Shown: piece by piece, positions 9,164-18,538 of the stretch
Layout of the letters: each line of letters starts with the position of its first letter
Numbering within the stretch: position 1 is the first letter of the stretch
Source: Fibrisoma montanum
GTDB lineage: Bacteria > Bacteroidota > Bacteroidia > Cytophagales > Spirosomataceae
Length of the DNA stretch: 64,000 nucleotides
Assembly: GCF_003583365.1 (NCBI RefSeq)
Contig: NZ_QXED01000007.1
Span: forward strand, 1 to 64,000
Reading direction: 5' to 3'
Made by a program: the position numbers and the translations under genes
Notes under the pieces: generated by a model
Seen by the model: only the letters and a program-made list of their open reading frames with translations
Database searches by the model: none
Told to the model about the DNA's origin: nothing

Positions 9164-9727
9164 ATGACTAGAAACCGATTTGTCGCGGCTCTCTCTGCCC
9201 TGCTGTCTGCCCCTTCGCTGGCCCTTACCGGCCTATGGAAAGCCTTACCACCAATTAAAGGCTTTAAGATTACTGCGGGTGAAGGCCGTAAGCATGGTCA
9301 CATCACACTCCGGGGCGTTAATGTCAATGTGATTGATGTGAAGATTTCGGGTAGCGACACCGACGGTGGTCTGGCGGTTTTTGAACAGACTTCCCTTTCG
9401 CCGGGACGCGGCACCCCGTTGCATGTTCACCCGGCGCAGGACGAAGTGTTCTACGTACTGGAAGGGACGTATTATTTTCAGGTCGGCGACGAGAAACATA
9501 CCCTGAAAGCTGGAGACAGTATTTTTCTTCCCCGTAAAGTGCCCCATGCCTGGACGCAGGTGGCCGAACGGGGCAAGATGATCGTGATGCTACAGCCAGC
9601 GGGCAAACTGGAGGATTTTTTTGTTTCTCTGGCGGGTATGGATCATGAACCTTCTAAAGAAGAATTAGGCAAGCTGTTTGCCAACAACGAGATGCAGGTT
9701 GTGGGACCGCCCTTAAAACTGGATTAG
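9164..9727 (+). CDS. Cupin domain protein, probably exported
   Basis: 187-residue protein with an N-terminal signal-like segment (MTRNRFVAALSALLSAPSLA) and one cupin domain at about 70-150. The metal-binding pattern is readable: HVHPAQDEVFYVLEGTYYF (motif 1, two His and one Glu) and PRKVPHAW (motif 2 His). Single-domain cupins with this pattern bind a divalent metal and may be dioxygenases or sugar-binding; I cannot choose. The ATG at 9164 gives the signal segment; the frame opens 15 codons earlier without support. Confidence 0.8.
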   Translation: MTRNRFVAALSALLSAPSLALTGLWKALPPIKGFKITAGEGRKHGHITLRGVNVNVIDVKISGSDTDGGLAVFEQTSLSPGRGTPLHVHPAQDEVFYVLEGTYYFQVGDEKHTLKAGDSIFLPRKVPHAWTQVAERGKMIVMLQPAGKLEDFFVSLAGMDHEPSKEELGKLFANNEMQVVGPPLKLD

Positions 9728-9775
9728 TGATGGTGTATGGGCAGCTTACTACGTCCGGCAATCCAGCCAAAAAAA

Positions 9776-9804
9776 CAGCGATACCGTCAGGAACGGTATC
9801 GCTG
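9776..9804 (-). terminator. Intrinsic terminator for the DUF4440-like gene
   Basis: Perfect 12-bp stem (CAGCGATACCGT and complement, 5-base loop). On the minus strand it is followed by a run of T (bases 9775-9770 and beyond), as an intrinsic terminator for the leftward gene ending at 9919. Confidence 0.85.
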
Positions 9805-9918
9805 TAGTGTGTAACCTTCCGTTGCTGCAGCGACCGGGCCGCCCGCCAACGTTTGCGAATAGACTTTATTAACTTTAGCTGTCTGACTCGTTATTACCTG
9901 TCAACGACTACCCGGTAA

Positions 9919-10785
9919 TCAACCGGCCAGTTTTACATTCAGTACTTCCTGGGCTAATTGCCAGCGTCCCGATCGTTTACGCCAGATGCGCAGATACGCC
10001 TGCTGCCGGCGCTGGTACGTAGCGTAGCCGTACACAAACCCAAAATCGCCCGAGGGAGCTACCACAGCCCGTACGGGTCGGTAGTCGACCTGCTGGGTGG
10101 AGGCATCGGCCACCGTCCCTGCCGCCTTCCCCACATTGGGCGCAAAACCATCCCGCAGCAGTCGGACGGAATCCGAAGTGGGCCACACTTGCCGGTACGC
10201 ATCCCGCAGGCTGTTCGCACGGGCGATTTCAGCAAAGGCCGTTTCCGTTTGCAGCAGTTCCCGGCCCAAAGCGGCCGTGTCGGCGGCTGCGGTCACTTTA
10301 GCAGCAAATTGGGCGGGGGGCTGCACGTCGGGCACCGGTACGTCAGGTTGCCCGTGAATGATACCGAAGTCGACGAGGGCTTTCCAACTGCCATCGGCCG
10401 TTTTGTGCCAGACGGTCGTGTAGTGACCGTGCGCTACCGGCTTATCGTCCATCGAATGCGGGCGAATTTCGAACGGACCAGTCGTGTACCCCAGTGACCC
10501 TGACTGAGCAATTTCGGCGTAGGCCGGTCGCCAGAGTAGTTTGCCGGGTTCTGACTGCAGCCTCGCATACGCCGGTCGGCCGGGACTGAATCGATTGGTT
10601 TCGTAAATTACCGATTGCTCATCGAGGTTTTCCAGGAACGCATCCCGAATTCCTTTGTCGATCGCACGCTGGGCAAAGGCCCGTTCAGCGGCTACCAGCG
10701 CCTGGTAATCCGACCGAACGGAAAGTGGTTCGGTCGGCAGCATGGCTCCTGCCAGAGCCGCTATGGCAACCCATACGGTATGCAT
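9919..10785 (-). CDS. Secreted protein with two DUF4440/SnoaL-like domains
   Basis: 288-residue protein with a short signal peptide (MHTVWVAIAALAGAMLPTE). Two cystatin-like/NTF2-like halves are suggested by repeated patterns: ALVAAERAFAQRAIDKGIRDAFLEN near residue 30 and LLQTETAFAEIARANSLRDAYRQVW near 180, with W-K (SWKALVDFG; RWQLAQEV) at the domain ends. DUF4440-type folds bind small ligands or act as isomerase-like scaffolds; no active site can be named. Its terminator lies 115 bp downstream. Confidence 0.75.
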   Translation of the reverse strand: MHTVWVAIAALAGAMLPTEPLSVRSDYQALVAAERAFAQRAIDKGIRDAFLENLDEQSVIYETNRFSPGRPAYARLQSEPGKLLWRPAYAEIAQSGSLGYTTGPFEIRPHSMDDKPVAHGHYTTVWHKTADGSWKALVDFGIIHGQPDVPVPDVQPPAQFAAKVTAAADTAALGRELLQTETAFAEIARANSLRDAYRQVWPTSDSVRLLRDGFAPNVGKAAGTVADASTQQVDYRPVRAVVAPSGDFGFVYGYATYQRRQQAYLRIWRKRSGRWQLAQEVLNVKLAG

Positions 10786-10922
10786 ACATTAAAAAATTGA
10801 GTTTATACACGGAGCTGACGGCTCAGCTATGATCCAAAGGTCGGGTGGCCCGGGTTGTTTTGCGGGGTCAATTCTCTGAACGACCCTGGATTTTATGCGA
10901 AAGCCCCAACGGGCTGTTCCAT

Positions 10923-11699
10923 CTACCGGCTTTTTCCGTAGAAGGCCTTCAGGTTATCGCGGTAGTTCCGTGTCCATTTGAGTACCTCCCCCGATTGCAT
11001 CCGGACGACATAGTCGCCGTTGTAGTGCGTTTCCACTTCCTTAATGTAATTGACGTTGATGATGTACGACCGGTGTATCCGTACGAAATCCAGCGGATCG
11101 AGCTGCGTTTCCAGGTTTGTCAGGCTGTCGTAAATCGTGTAGTGGCTGCGGCCGGTGTGCAGCGTAATGTAGTTTCCTTCGGCGTCGAAGTACCGGATGT
11201 CGGCGGTATCGACAAAAAACATCCGGCCATTTTCCTTCACCAGCATCCGGCGGAGGTACGTGCCCGAGCCAGCGGGCGCAGCCACGGTATGCAACTGGCT
11301 CAGCAACGCATCCATATCAGGCTGGCTTTGTAGCCGGAGCCGTTCCTTGGCCCGTTCCAGCGCCTGAAAAAAACGCAGGTCGTTGAACGGTTTCAGCAGG
11401 TAATCGATCGCGTTCACCTCGAAGGCTCTCAGGGCGTACTGATCGTAGGCAGTCGTGAATACCACGACGGGCTGGTGGTACGTCCAGATTTCGCGCAGTA
11501 CGCCAAAGCCGTCCAGTTCGGGCATTTGAATGTCCAGAAAAATCAGATCGGGGCGCTGTTGCAGTATCATCCGAACGGCTTCGGTGCCGTTGGCGGCTTC
11601 GGCCGTAACCACAACCGACGGATCTGTTTGCAGATAGACCTGCAGTACCTCGCGGGCCGACAGTTCGTCGTCAATCAACAGGGTTCGATACGGTGTCAT
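10923..11699 (-). CDS. LytTR-family response regulator
   Basis: 258-residue two-component regulator. Receiver domain at 1-120 with the acid pocket D10/D11, the phosphoacceptor D56 (FLDIQMP), a conserved Thr (FTTAY) and Lys (LLKPF). A LytTR DNA-binding domain occupies the last ~100 residues (IRYFDAEGNYITLHT, FVRIHRSYIINVNYI). ATG at 11699 is chosen as it begins the receiver fold and overlaps the kinase gene end by 29 bp, implying translational coupling. Targets unknown; such pairs in Bacteroidota often control envelope genes. Confidence 0.93.
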   Translation of the reverse strand: MTPYRTLLIDDELSAREVLQVYLQTDPSVVVTAEAANGTEAVRMILQQRPDLIFLDIQMPELDGFGVLREIWTYHQPVVVFTTAYDQYALRAFEVNAIDYLLKPFNDLRFFQALERAKERLRLQSQPDMDALLSQLHTVAAPAGSGTYLRRMLVKENGRMFFVDTADIRYFDAEGNYITLHTGRSHYTIYDSLTNLETQLDPLDFVRIHRSYIINVNYIKEVETHYNGDYVVRMQSGEVLKWTRNYRDNLKAFYGKSR

Positions 11700-12867
11700 A
11701 AGATTGAGGAAGGGGTACTCCGGCAACTACCGGAAAACTTATGGTTACGGTTGTGGTACCGGTATGGGGTTGATCAAAACGCAGTTGTCCGGCGTCGCCA
11801 TAAGCCTGCTGTAGCCGCGACAACGTATTGGAAAGGCCCAGTCCGCCCCCCTTTCGGGTCGTTGAGCGGATAATCCCCCAGCCATTATCAAAAACGGATA
11901 TCAGCAGTCGCCCCTCGTGTTCCCGGGCCGTAATACGTATCAGTGCATCCGTGGTCAGGTCGGCAATTCCGTGCGTAATGGCGTTTTCGACCAGCGGTTG
12001 CAGAATCAGCGACGGTACCAGACAAGGTTCCACAACCGGTTCAATGTCGTATTCGATCGTCAGCCGGTCCCGAAACCGAATCTGCTGAATCGCCAGATAT
12101 TGCCGGGTCAGTTGCAGCTCCAGCCTGAAGGACAGGAAGTTCTCGTGCTGGTGGGCCAGTACGCCCCGCAGCAAATCGCTGAGGGCCGTTACCATATCGA
12201 TGGCCAGCCGCGGCTGGTTACGAACCATCAGGCTCACGATGGTATGCAGCGTATTGAACAGGAAATGAGGGTTTAACTGCATCTTCAGCGCCTGAAGCTG
12301 CGCATTGCTTAACTGCGACTTGAGCTGCTCGTTCGCCAGTTCGGTTTGCAGGTGCCGCTGGCTGAGCGCCTGAAACCGGTAGATGTAGGCAATGATACTG
12401 TATCCGGCCACCAGCAGGAGGTACTGAGCAAACGAATTGGAGAAGTTGAAAAAGAAAGCCACCAGCATGCTCCGGATGGTAATGGCCTGCCCACTTTCGT
12501 ACAGGTAGGCCGGCGTGGTCAGCACGTATACTACGGAGAACTGAACGAAACTCAGGCCCGAGAGGGCCAGAAAATGAACGGTTACGGGCTTAAACAATCC
12601 CCGCAGCCGGTGCAGGTTGTGAAACGGAAAACGCTGGGCCAGCCAGACAATGAAGGGAGTGGCTCCCCACCAGTACAGCAGCTGCAGCAGCCACACCAGC
12701 GACTCGACGTAGTACATCCGGCTGTTGGGCGTAATCCACCACACCATCGTGGACTGCCAATAGCTGATAATTCCGAAGAAACCCCAGTACACACCCGCGT
12801 ACAGCCAGAACTGGCGACGAGTCAGTGGAATACCGGACTGGTGGAGCAACCGATCAACAAAGCGCAT
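11671..12867 (-). CDS. LytS-type sensor histidine kinase
   Basis: 398-residue membrane kinase, partner of the downstream LytTR regulator. The N-terminal ~150 residues hold about four hydrophobic helices; a coiled segment follows; the His_kinase domain has the phosphorylation motif NPHFLFNTLHTI, and the HATPase_c domain shows LVENAITHGI, DNGWGI and GLGLSNTLSRL. ATG at 12867 (MRFVDRLL) matches the usual start; a further ATG exists at 12894. Confidence 0.92.
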   Translation of the reverse strand: MRFVDRLLHQSGIPLTRRQFWLYAGVYWGFFGIISYWQSTMVWWITPNSRMYYVESLVWLLQLLYWWGATPFIVWLAQRFPFHNLHRLRGLFKPVTVHFLALSGLSFVQFSVVYVLTTPAYLYESGQAITIRSMLVAFFFNFSNSFAQYLLLVAGYSIIAYIYRFQALSQRHLQTELANEQLKSQLSNAQLQALKMQLNPHFLFNTLHTIVSLMVRNQPRLAIDMVTALSDLLRGVLAHQHENFLSFRLELQLTRQYLAIQQIRFRDRLTIEYDIEPVVEPCLVPSLILQPLVENAITHGIADLTTDALIRITAREHEGRLLISVFDNGWGIIRSTTRKGGGLGLSNTLSRLQQAYGDAGQLRFDQPHTGTTTVTISFPVVAGVPLPQSYDTVSNPVD

Positions 12868-13015
12868 AGGGAACGTACCGGATGAGGCAAACATAGCACA
12901 TCGGTACGCGGATGTCAGCCAAAACTATGTGGATTTGCTGAATTGCAGTGTCAACGTACGTAGCAGCCCTTTGAACGGTTGCCGGACGCAGCAGTCGGAA
13001 ACGGTCGGGACGTTT

Positions 13016-13606
13016 TTATGCCGTCCGGTTCGGATTTTCATTGACGAATGCCGACCACGCCCCTTTTTTACTTTTTTTGCTCGATACGAGCGGGATGGCA
13101 TTTTCGTGAAAATGGTGGCAAACCGCAATGGCCAGCGCATCGGTAGCGTCGAAAAACTGGGGGTTCAGATCGGCCTTCAGCAAGTGCCCTACCATGTGCG
13201 ACACCTGATCTTTGGACGCGTTGCCGTTGCCCGTAACGGACTGTTTGACCCGCCGGGGTGCGTATTCAACAATCGGGATGTTCCGCGACAGGGCAGCCGC
13301 CATCACTACGCCCTGTGCCCGCCCCAGTTTCAGCATCGCCTGTACGTTCTTCCCGAAAAACGGGTCCTCGATGGCCATCTCATCGGGCTTGTATTCGTCG
13401 ATCAGCCGCAGAATGGTTTCGTGCAGTTTCTGGAGCTTCAGCTGGTAGGTGCTATATTTGCTCAGGTGAACCACGCCGTACTGCATCATCCGCATGACGC
13501 CCGCCTGCACGCCAATGATGCCGTACCCGGCCACCTGCGTGCCAGGGTCGACCCCCAGAATGATTTTTTCGGTGGCGACGGCGGAAGAATTAAGGGATGC
13601 AGTCAT
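13016..13606 (-). CDS. ruvC: Crossover junction endodeoxyribonuclease RuvC
   Basis: 196-residue Holliday-junction resolvase acting with RuvAB. Acidic catalytic residues are visible: D20 (LGVDPGT), E80 (AIEDPFFG), and D153/D156 (FDATDALAIA). The stretch VEYAPRRVKQSVTGNGNASK is typical. A short N-terminal extension and a C-terminal basic tail (SSKKSKKG) are present, as in other Bacteroidota. Divergent from the membrane protein gene at 13626. Confidence 0.96.
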   Translation of the reverse strand: MTASLNSSAVATEKIILGVDPGTQVAGYGIIGVQAGVMRMMQYGVVHLSKYSTYQLKLQKLHETILRLIDEYKPDEMAIEDPFFGKNVQAMLKLGRAQGVVMAAALSRNIPIVEYAPRRVKQSVTGNGNASKDQVSHMVGHLLKADLNPQFFDATDALAIAVCHHFHENAIPLVSSKKSKKGAWSAFVNENPNRTA

Positions 13607-13625
13607 ACAGGGGCGTTGGGGCTTT

Positions 13626-14618
13626 TTGCAAAGTAACGAGTTCCAGCACGTTTTGCAGCTACTATCGTCTCAAAAAATCGTCTTTTGGATTAAAATAGCC
13701 GTTTTTGCGGGGATTCTCCTGTACATTGGCTACGTACTCCGCCGGCAGCCCTTCGACCTGTCGGTTGTCCGGAACCAGTGGCACCAGGTGAGCCGGCCGG
13801 GTTGGTGGGTCGCCGGGCTGCTGCTGCTCACGCCCATCAACTGGGGACTCGAAGCGCTTAAGTGGCAGCTTCTGGTCCGGCGGGTGGAGCCGATCAGCTT
13901 TCGCGCTGCTTACCAGGGTGTGCTGGCCGGGCTCTCGCTGGGGTTTGTGCTGCCCGCGCAGCTGGGCGATACGGCCGGGCGGGTCCTGTCCCTGCGAACG
14001 GGCGAGCGGGGAGCGGCCATCGGGGCGTCGCTGGTATCGGGCGGGATGCAGTTCTACGTAGCGCTTGTGTTTGGCACACTGGCCTGGGGCTATCATCTGC
14101 AAACCGTGCCCGAACGCAACACCCCGGCCGGCCGCTGGCTGCTGGCTTTGTTGTCTATCCTCTCACTGGGCGGCATTTTCTTTGGCCTGACGTACCGGCG
14201 ACTGATTCGCTGGTCGGTACAATGGCCCCGGCTCAACCGGTGGTCGACGTACTGGTCGGTGATTGGCCGGTACAGCAACGGCGACATTGGTCTGGCGCTG
14301 GGCGCGGCTACCCTCCGGTACCTGGTTTTTTCACTCCAGTTCTACGTCGCGATGCGGTTGCTGGGGGTGATACTTCCGGGGGCTGCGGCAGCGGCCGGCA
14401 TTGGCCTGGTTTTTCTGGCCAAAACCATCACGCCCGCCTTTAATCTGCTCAGCGACCTCGGCGTGCGGGAAGCGGCTTCGCTCTGGGTATTTGCGCCCAC
14501 GGGTACACCGGCCTCCCTCCTGCTGACCATCACGCTGACGCTCTGGCTGGCCAACGTACTGCTGCCGGTCGTGGTGGGCCTGCTGTACGTATGGCGGCTA
14601 AAACTGGCAACCTCATGA
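13626..14618 (+). CDS. Lysylphosphatidylglycerol synthase/flippase-like membrane protein (UPF0104)
   Basis: About 330-residue polytopic membrane protein of the LPG synthase transmembrane (AglD/MprF-like) family, with some seven to eight hydrophobic helices and the family stretch RAAYQGVLAGLSLGFVLPAQ followed by GDTAGR. No ATG fits; the TTG at 13626 is the likeliest start as the frame further upstream overlaps ruvC in antisense. It begins a cassette with two glycosyltransferases and a deacetylase, so a role in moving or modifying a lipid-linked sugar is plausible (inference). Its stop overlaps the next ATG (ATGA). Confidence 0.78.
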   Translation: MQSNEFQHVLQLLSSQKIVFWIKIAVFAGILLYIGYVLRRQPFDLSVVRNQWHQVSRPGWWVAGLLLLTPINWGLEALKWQLLVRRVEPISFRAAYQGVLAGLSLGFVLPAQLGDTAGRVLSLRTGERGAAIGASLVSGGMQFYVALVFGTLAWGYHLQTVPERNTPAGRWLLALLSILSLGGIFFGLTYRRLIRWSVQWPRLNRWSTYWSVIGRYSNGDIGLALGAATLRYLVFSLQFYVAMRLLGVILPGAAAAAGIGLVFLAKTITPAFNLLSDLGVREAASLWVFAPTGTPASLLLTITLTLWLANVLLPVVVGLLYVWRLKLATS

Positions 14619-15736
14619 CCATTCTCCTGCTGATCATAAGTTTATCCTACGCCCTGTTCACCCTGCTGCTCTGGCTTACTTGGTGGCGCATGCCTTACCT
14701 GCGGCCCGCCCTGCCAGCCGGCCTCGGCCCGCGCATAACGGTCATTATCCCCGTTCGCAACGAAGCCGCCAACCTACCCTTTCTCCTCGACGACCTGGAC
14801 CAGCAGACGTACCGACACTTCAACGTGATCGTTGCCGACGACTCCTCGACGGACGAGACCCTCGCCATAGCCCGAGAATGGGCCCAACGGGCGTCGTACG
14901 GGCTGCACCCCCTCCCCTTGTCTGATGAGCGAACGGCCTCCCCCAAAAAACGCGCTATTACGCAGAGCATCGCCAAAGCCGACGGGGAACTGATCATAAC
15001 GACCGACGGCGACTGCCGCGTTGGGCCGCACTGGCTGGAAACCTTCGCTGCTTTTTACCAGGAAACCGGCGCTGCGATGCTGATTGGGCCCGTGACGTTT
15101 GCAACGGATTCGTCTATTTTTGGGTCCTTGCAGATAGTAGAGTTTGCAAGCCTGATCGGATCGGGAGCCTGTACGCTCGCACTCGGCCGGCCAACCATGT
15201 GCAACGGCGCAAACCTTTGCTACCAGAAACGCGTTTTCGAGCAAGTTGGCGGTTTTTCGGGGGTCGATCACCTGGCATCGGGCGACGATGAGTTTCTGAT
15301 GCACAAGGTTGCCGATCAGTTTCCGGGACGCATTCAGTTTGTCAAAAACCGGAACGCCATCGTCACGACGGCAGCCCACCAATCGTTGCGGGCTTTCTAC
15401 CAGCAACGCAAGCGCTGGGCGAGTAAGTGGCGGGCTTATACAAGTTGGCTGCCGACCCTGCTGGCCGTGTTTATTTTCATGGCAAATGCGGCTCCGGTGG
15501 TCGCGCTCGGCGGCTGGCTGGCCGGCGAATTCAGTGCACAAACCGGGCTTATCGTCTTGTTGAGTAAGGTTATTCCAGAATTTTTGTTTTTACGGTCAGT
15601 TCTTGTTTTTTTACAAAAAAAATCATCAGTCAAACTAATCCCCCTGACGCAGCTGATTTATCCGTTCTACGTTATTCTGTTCGGATTGGCAGCTCAGGGA
15701 AAAGGGTACCGGTGGAAAGGCCGGGACCTGACGTAA
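14615..15736 (+). CDS. Membrane-associated family 2 glycosyltransferase
   Basis: 373-residue GT2 enzyme. N-terminal membrane helix, GT-A domain with VIIPVRNEAANLP, VADDSSTDET, the TTDGDCRVG (DxD-like) metal site, and the acceptor motif ASGDDEFLMHKV and QQRKRWASKW (Q/RxxRW); two or three C-terminal membrane helices. Transfers a sugar from a nucleotide or lipid donor at the inner membrane; donor unknown. ATG at 14615 overlaps the previous stop, implying coupled translation. Confidence 0.88.
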   Translation: MTILLLIISLSYALFTLLLWLTWWRMPYLRPALPAGLGPRITVIIPVRNEAANLPFLLDDLDQQTYRHFNVIVADDSSTDETLAIAREWAQRASYGLHPLPLSDERTASPKKRAITQSIAKADGELIITTDGDCRVGPHWLETFAAFYQETGAAMLIGPVTFATDSSIFGSLQIVEFASLIGSGACTLALGRPTMCNGANLCYQKRVFEQVGGFSGVDHLASGDDEFLMHKVADQFPGRIQFVKNRNAIVTTAAHQSLRAFYQQRKRWASKWRAYTSWLPTLLAVFIFMANAAPVVALGGWLAGEFSAQTGLIVLLSKVIPEFLFLRSVLVFLQKKSSVKLIPLTQLIYPFYVILFGLAAQGKGYRWKGRDLT

Positions 15737-15847
15737 CCGGGTCGTTCGGTTGTCAGCATACAGCGTACGGTTTAGAGCCGCCCTTGGGAAAGCACCCTAG
15801 ACCGTATCCTGTCCATCGATTACCGCAGACCGTAAACAGAAACCACA

Positions 15848-16495
15848 TTGTCTTTTTTTCTGCACAAAGCCAATTTCCTGCTCCGTACAGTCTATCCGGA
15901 GTTCTGGTGGAAGGTCGAAGATGACGTTGAGCCTACGATCTATCTGACGTTTGATGATGGCCCCATCCCCGACGTAACGGAGTTCGTGCTGGAGCAACTC
16001 GACAAATACGCAGCCCAGGCCACGTTTTTCTGCATCGGCGACAACGTTCGGAAACACCGCGAGATCTTTTATCAGGTTATTGAAGCGGGGCACATGATCG
16101 GCAACCATACATTCAATCACCTGAACGGCTGGAAAACCGACGACGAGCAGTATCTCGAAAATATCCAACTGTGTCAGGAGCAGATCGGCGTCGAAACCGG
16201 GTTGTTCCGCCCGCCTTACGGACGGATCAAGAAAAGTCAGGCAACCCTGCTGCTCGACACGTACGCGGTGGTGATGTGGGACGTTCTGACCGGCGATTTC
16301 GACCAGACCTTATCCCCCGAGGTCTGTTTGCGGAAGACCCTCCAGTATACCGAACCGGGCTCTATCGTCGTGCTTCATGACAGCCTGAAAGCCTGGCCGA
16401 CCATGCGGTACGTTCTGCCCCGGACGCTGGCTTATTTCGCGGAGCGGGGCTATTCGTTCCGGGCCGTTCCCCAGCCTGTGTATGCAGGATTCTGA
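15848..16495 (+). CDS. NodB-type polysaccharide deacetylase
   Basis: 215-residue carbohydrate esterase family 4 protein. Motifs in order: TFDDGP (catalytic and metal Asp), GNHTFNH (metal His pair), RPPYGR, and IVVLHDS (catalytic His). No signal peptide, so it is probably cytoplasmic or peripheral. Start is a TTG at 15848, as no ATG fits the conserved N-terminus. It overlaps the next glycosyltransferase gene by 14 bp and likely deacetylates the glycan or lipid-linked sugar made by its neighbours (inference). Confidence 0.88.
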   Translation: MSFFLHKANFLLRTVYPEFWWKVEDDVEPTIYLTFDDGPIPDVTEFVLEQLDKYAAQATFFCIGDNVRKHREIFYQVIEAGHMIGNHTFNHLNGWKTDDEQYLENIQLCQEQIGVETGLFRPPYGRIKKSQATLLLDTYAVVMWDVLTGDFDQTLSPEVCLRKTLQYTEPGSIVVLHDSLKAWPTMRYVLPRTLAYFAERGYSFRAVPQPVYAGF

Positions 16496-17501
16496 ACCAC
16501 TCCTTGTCAGTGTTCTTATCGCAGCCCGCAACGAAGAGGCCACACTCCCGGCATCCCTGCGGGCTGTTTCGCGTCAGGAAGCCCCCTCGACCCGTTACGA
16601 AGTGCTGATCGGCAACGACCAGTCGACCGACCGGACCGGCGAGGTAGCGGCTGCGTGTATCGCTGACCAGCCGCGATTCCGGCTGTTTACCATCGAGCCC
16701 TCAACGACTGGTCTGGCGGGTAAAGCCAACGTACTGGCGCAACTGGCCCACCACGCCCGCGGCCACTATCTGTTCTTTACCGATGCCGACACTCAGGTTT
16801 CAGCGGACTGGATAGCGGCCATGCGGACCTCGCTGGCTGAACCCGGTGTTGGACTTGTTGCGGGCGTCACGCTGCCACGGGGCCACCGGCCATTTCATCA
16901 CCTCCAGACCGTCGACTGGCTCTACAATCATACCCTGACCTACCTGGCCGGAAAGTTCGGGATTCCGGTTACGGCTATGGGTAATAACCTGGCTGTATCC
17001 CGGGCAGCCTACGCGGCTGTCGGGGGCTACGAAGCCCTGCCCTTCTCCGTAGTTGAAGATTTCACCCTGTTCCGGGCCATTGTGAAGCGGGGCTACGGGT
17101 TCCGGTACCGGCTGGATGCCCACGTGCTGGCCTATACGCAGCCTGTCGATACGCTCGGCGCGTGGCTGCAGCAACGCAAACGCTGGATGCGCGGGGCATC
17201 GGCACTCCCACTTTGGATGGTGGCTTCGCTGTACGTCCATTACCTCGCCGGACCGCTGCTGCTGCTGCTGGCCCTGATTGCGCCCGCACCGGCCCTTGGC
17301 CTTTACCTGCTCCGGTTTGGCCTGCAGACCACGACAATTTTTTTTGGATTACACCGCCTGTATCAAACGAACCCGCCCGCCCGGCGGTTATGGCCGTATG
17401 CGGTGCTGTTTGAGTTGTACCAGCTCCTGATGGGGCCCCTGTCGGTTGCGTACTACTGGCTCCCGACCCGCATTACCTGGAAAGACCGACGATATGATTA
17501 G
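16482..17501 (+). CDS. Membrane-associated family 2 glycosyltransferase
   Basis: 339-residue GT2 enzyme, paralogous in layout to the one at 14615. Visible: VLIAARNEEATLP, IGNDQSTDRT, FFTDADTQVS (DxD), VVEDFTLF (acidic acceptor motif) and LQQRKRWMRGA (QxxRW), then three hydrophobic C-terminal helices. ATG at 16482 overlaps the deacetylase stop by 14 bp. With the membrane protein, first GT2 and deacetylase it forms one probable operon for an envelope glycolipid or exopolysaccharide. Confidence 0.88.
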   Translation: MQDSEPLLVSVLIAARNEEATLPASLRAVSRQEAPSTRYEVLIGNDQSTDRTGEVAAACIADQPRFRLFTIEPSTTGLAGKANVLAQLAHHARGHYLFFTDADTQVSADWIAAMRTSLAEPGVGLVAGVTLPRGHRPFHHLQTVDWLYNHTLTYLAGKFGIPVTAMGNNLAVSRAAYAAVGGYEALPFSVVEDFTLFRAIVKRGYGFRYRLDAHVLAYTQPVDTLGAWLQQRKRWMRGASALPLWMVASLYVHYLAGPLLLLLALIAPAPALGLYLLRFGLQTTTIFFGLHRLYQTNPPARRLWPYAVLFELYQLLMGPLSVAYYWLPTRITWKDRRYD

Positions 17502-17579
17502 ACACGTTGCCTGTGAGAAGCAGACCCCGCTGTTTGATACGGCCCGGCGTTTCTCATCTAACGTCCAGATACGCAGACT

Positions 17580-18386
17580 ATGATTTTGATTGACACCCAC
17601 GCCCACATCTACGACGAACAGTTTGAGCAGGAGCGCGACGCGATGCTCGAACGTGCCGAAGCCGACCAGATCAGCCAGATCTGGATGCCCAACTGCGCCC
17701 GCGAAACCGTAGCCGGGATGATGGCCCTGGCCGAGCGTTACCCCGAGCGCTGCCTGCCGATGATGGGCCTGCACCCAACGTATGTGAACGATACGTTCGA
17801 GGCTGAACTGGCGGCCGTTGAAGACCAGTTGAACCGCAACGCATTCATGGCCGTTGGTGAAATCGGGCTGGATTTCTACTGGGATATGACCTTCGTGGAC
17901 CAGCAGTTCGAAGCGTTCCGGACGCAGCTTCGCTGGGCCGCTGACCAGCAGTTGCCTGTTTCGATGCACACCCGGTCCGGAAACGATCGCAATGCCTTTG
18001 CCGAAGCCGCCGACGTGATCGAACACCTGGCGCTGCCGGGACTGACGGGTGTTTTTCACTGCTTTGTCGGTACCCTCGACGAAGCCCGCCGGGCCATTGA
18101 TCTGGGTTTCAGACTCGGTATAGGGGGAGTCGCTACGTTCAAAAACGGCGGCCTGGATAAGATATTACCCCATATCGGCCTCGACCACATCGTTCTGGAA
18201 ACCGATAGTCCGTACCTGGCTCCGGTACCGTATCGGGGCAAACGCAACGAACCCGCCTACATCCGGATCATTGCCCAACGCGTGGCCGACCTGATGCAGA
18301 TCAGCCTGGAAGACGTAGCGCGGCACACCACCGCCAACGCGCAGGCCTTGCTGCCGGCTCTGTACGCCAACTTATTGCCCGAATAG
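17580..18386 (+). CDS. TatD family metal-dependent hydrolase
   Basis: 268-residue TIM-barrel hydrolase of the TatD DNase family. Metal ligands are visible: IDTHAHIYD (HxH), GEIGLDFYW (Glu), MHTRSGND (His), FHCFVG (His) and LETDSPYLAP (Asp). The length is typical. Family members are 3'-5' DNA/RNA exonucleases with repair and turnover roles. It lies 78 bp after the GT2 gene. Confidence 0.93.
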   Translation: MILIDTHAHIYDEQFEQERDAMLERAEADQISQIWMPNCARETVAGMMALAERYPERCLPMMGLHPTYVNDTFEAELAAVEDQLNRNAFMAVGEIGLDFYWDMTFVDQQFEAFRTQLRWAADQQLPVSMHTRSGNDRNAFAEAADVIEHLALPGLTGVFHCFVGTLDEARRAIDLGFRLGIGGVATFKNGGLDKILPHIGLDHIVLETDSPYLAPVPYRGKRNEPAYIRIIAQRVADLMQISLEDVARHTTANAQALLPALYANLLPE

Positions 18387-18538
18387 ACGGTTCACCGGTC
18401 CGCCAGATTGGTTGGGATGATGCTGCACAACCGCGATTCTGCCGCAGTACCATCCCAACGTTGCGGCCGTGAACAATCTGGGAAATCTGTGGCATCTTCG
18501 ACAAACAAAGCACTACTTTTGCGGCTCACTTCACAGCG

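Noticed and set aside
18411-18459. GTTGGGATG/CATCCCAAC inverted repeat before ansA
   Set aside because: 31-base loop and no U-run; too weak to call a terminator or operator.
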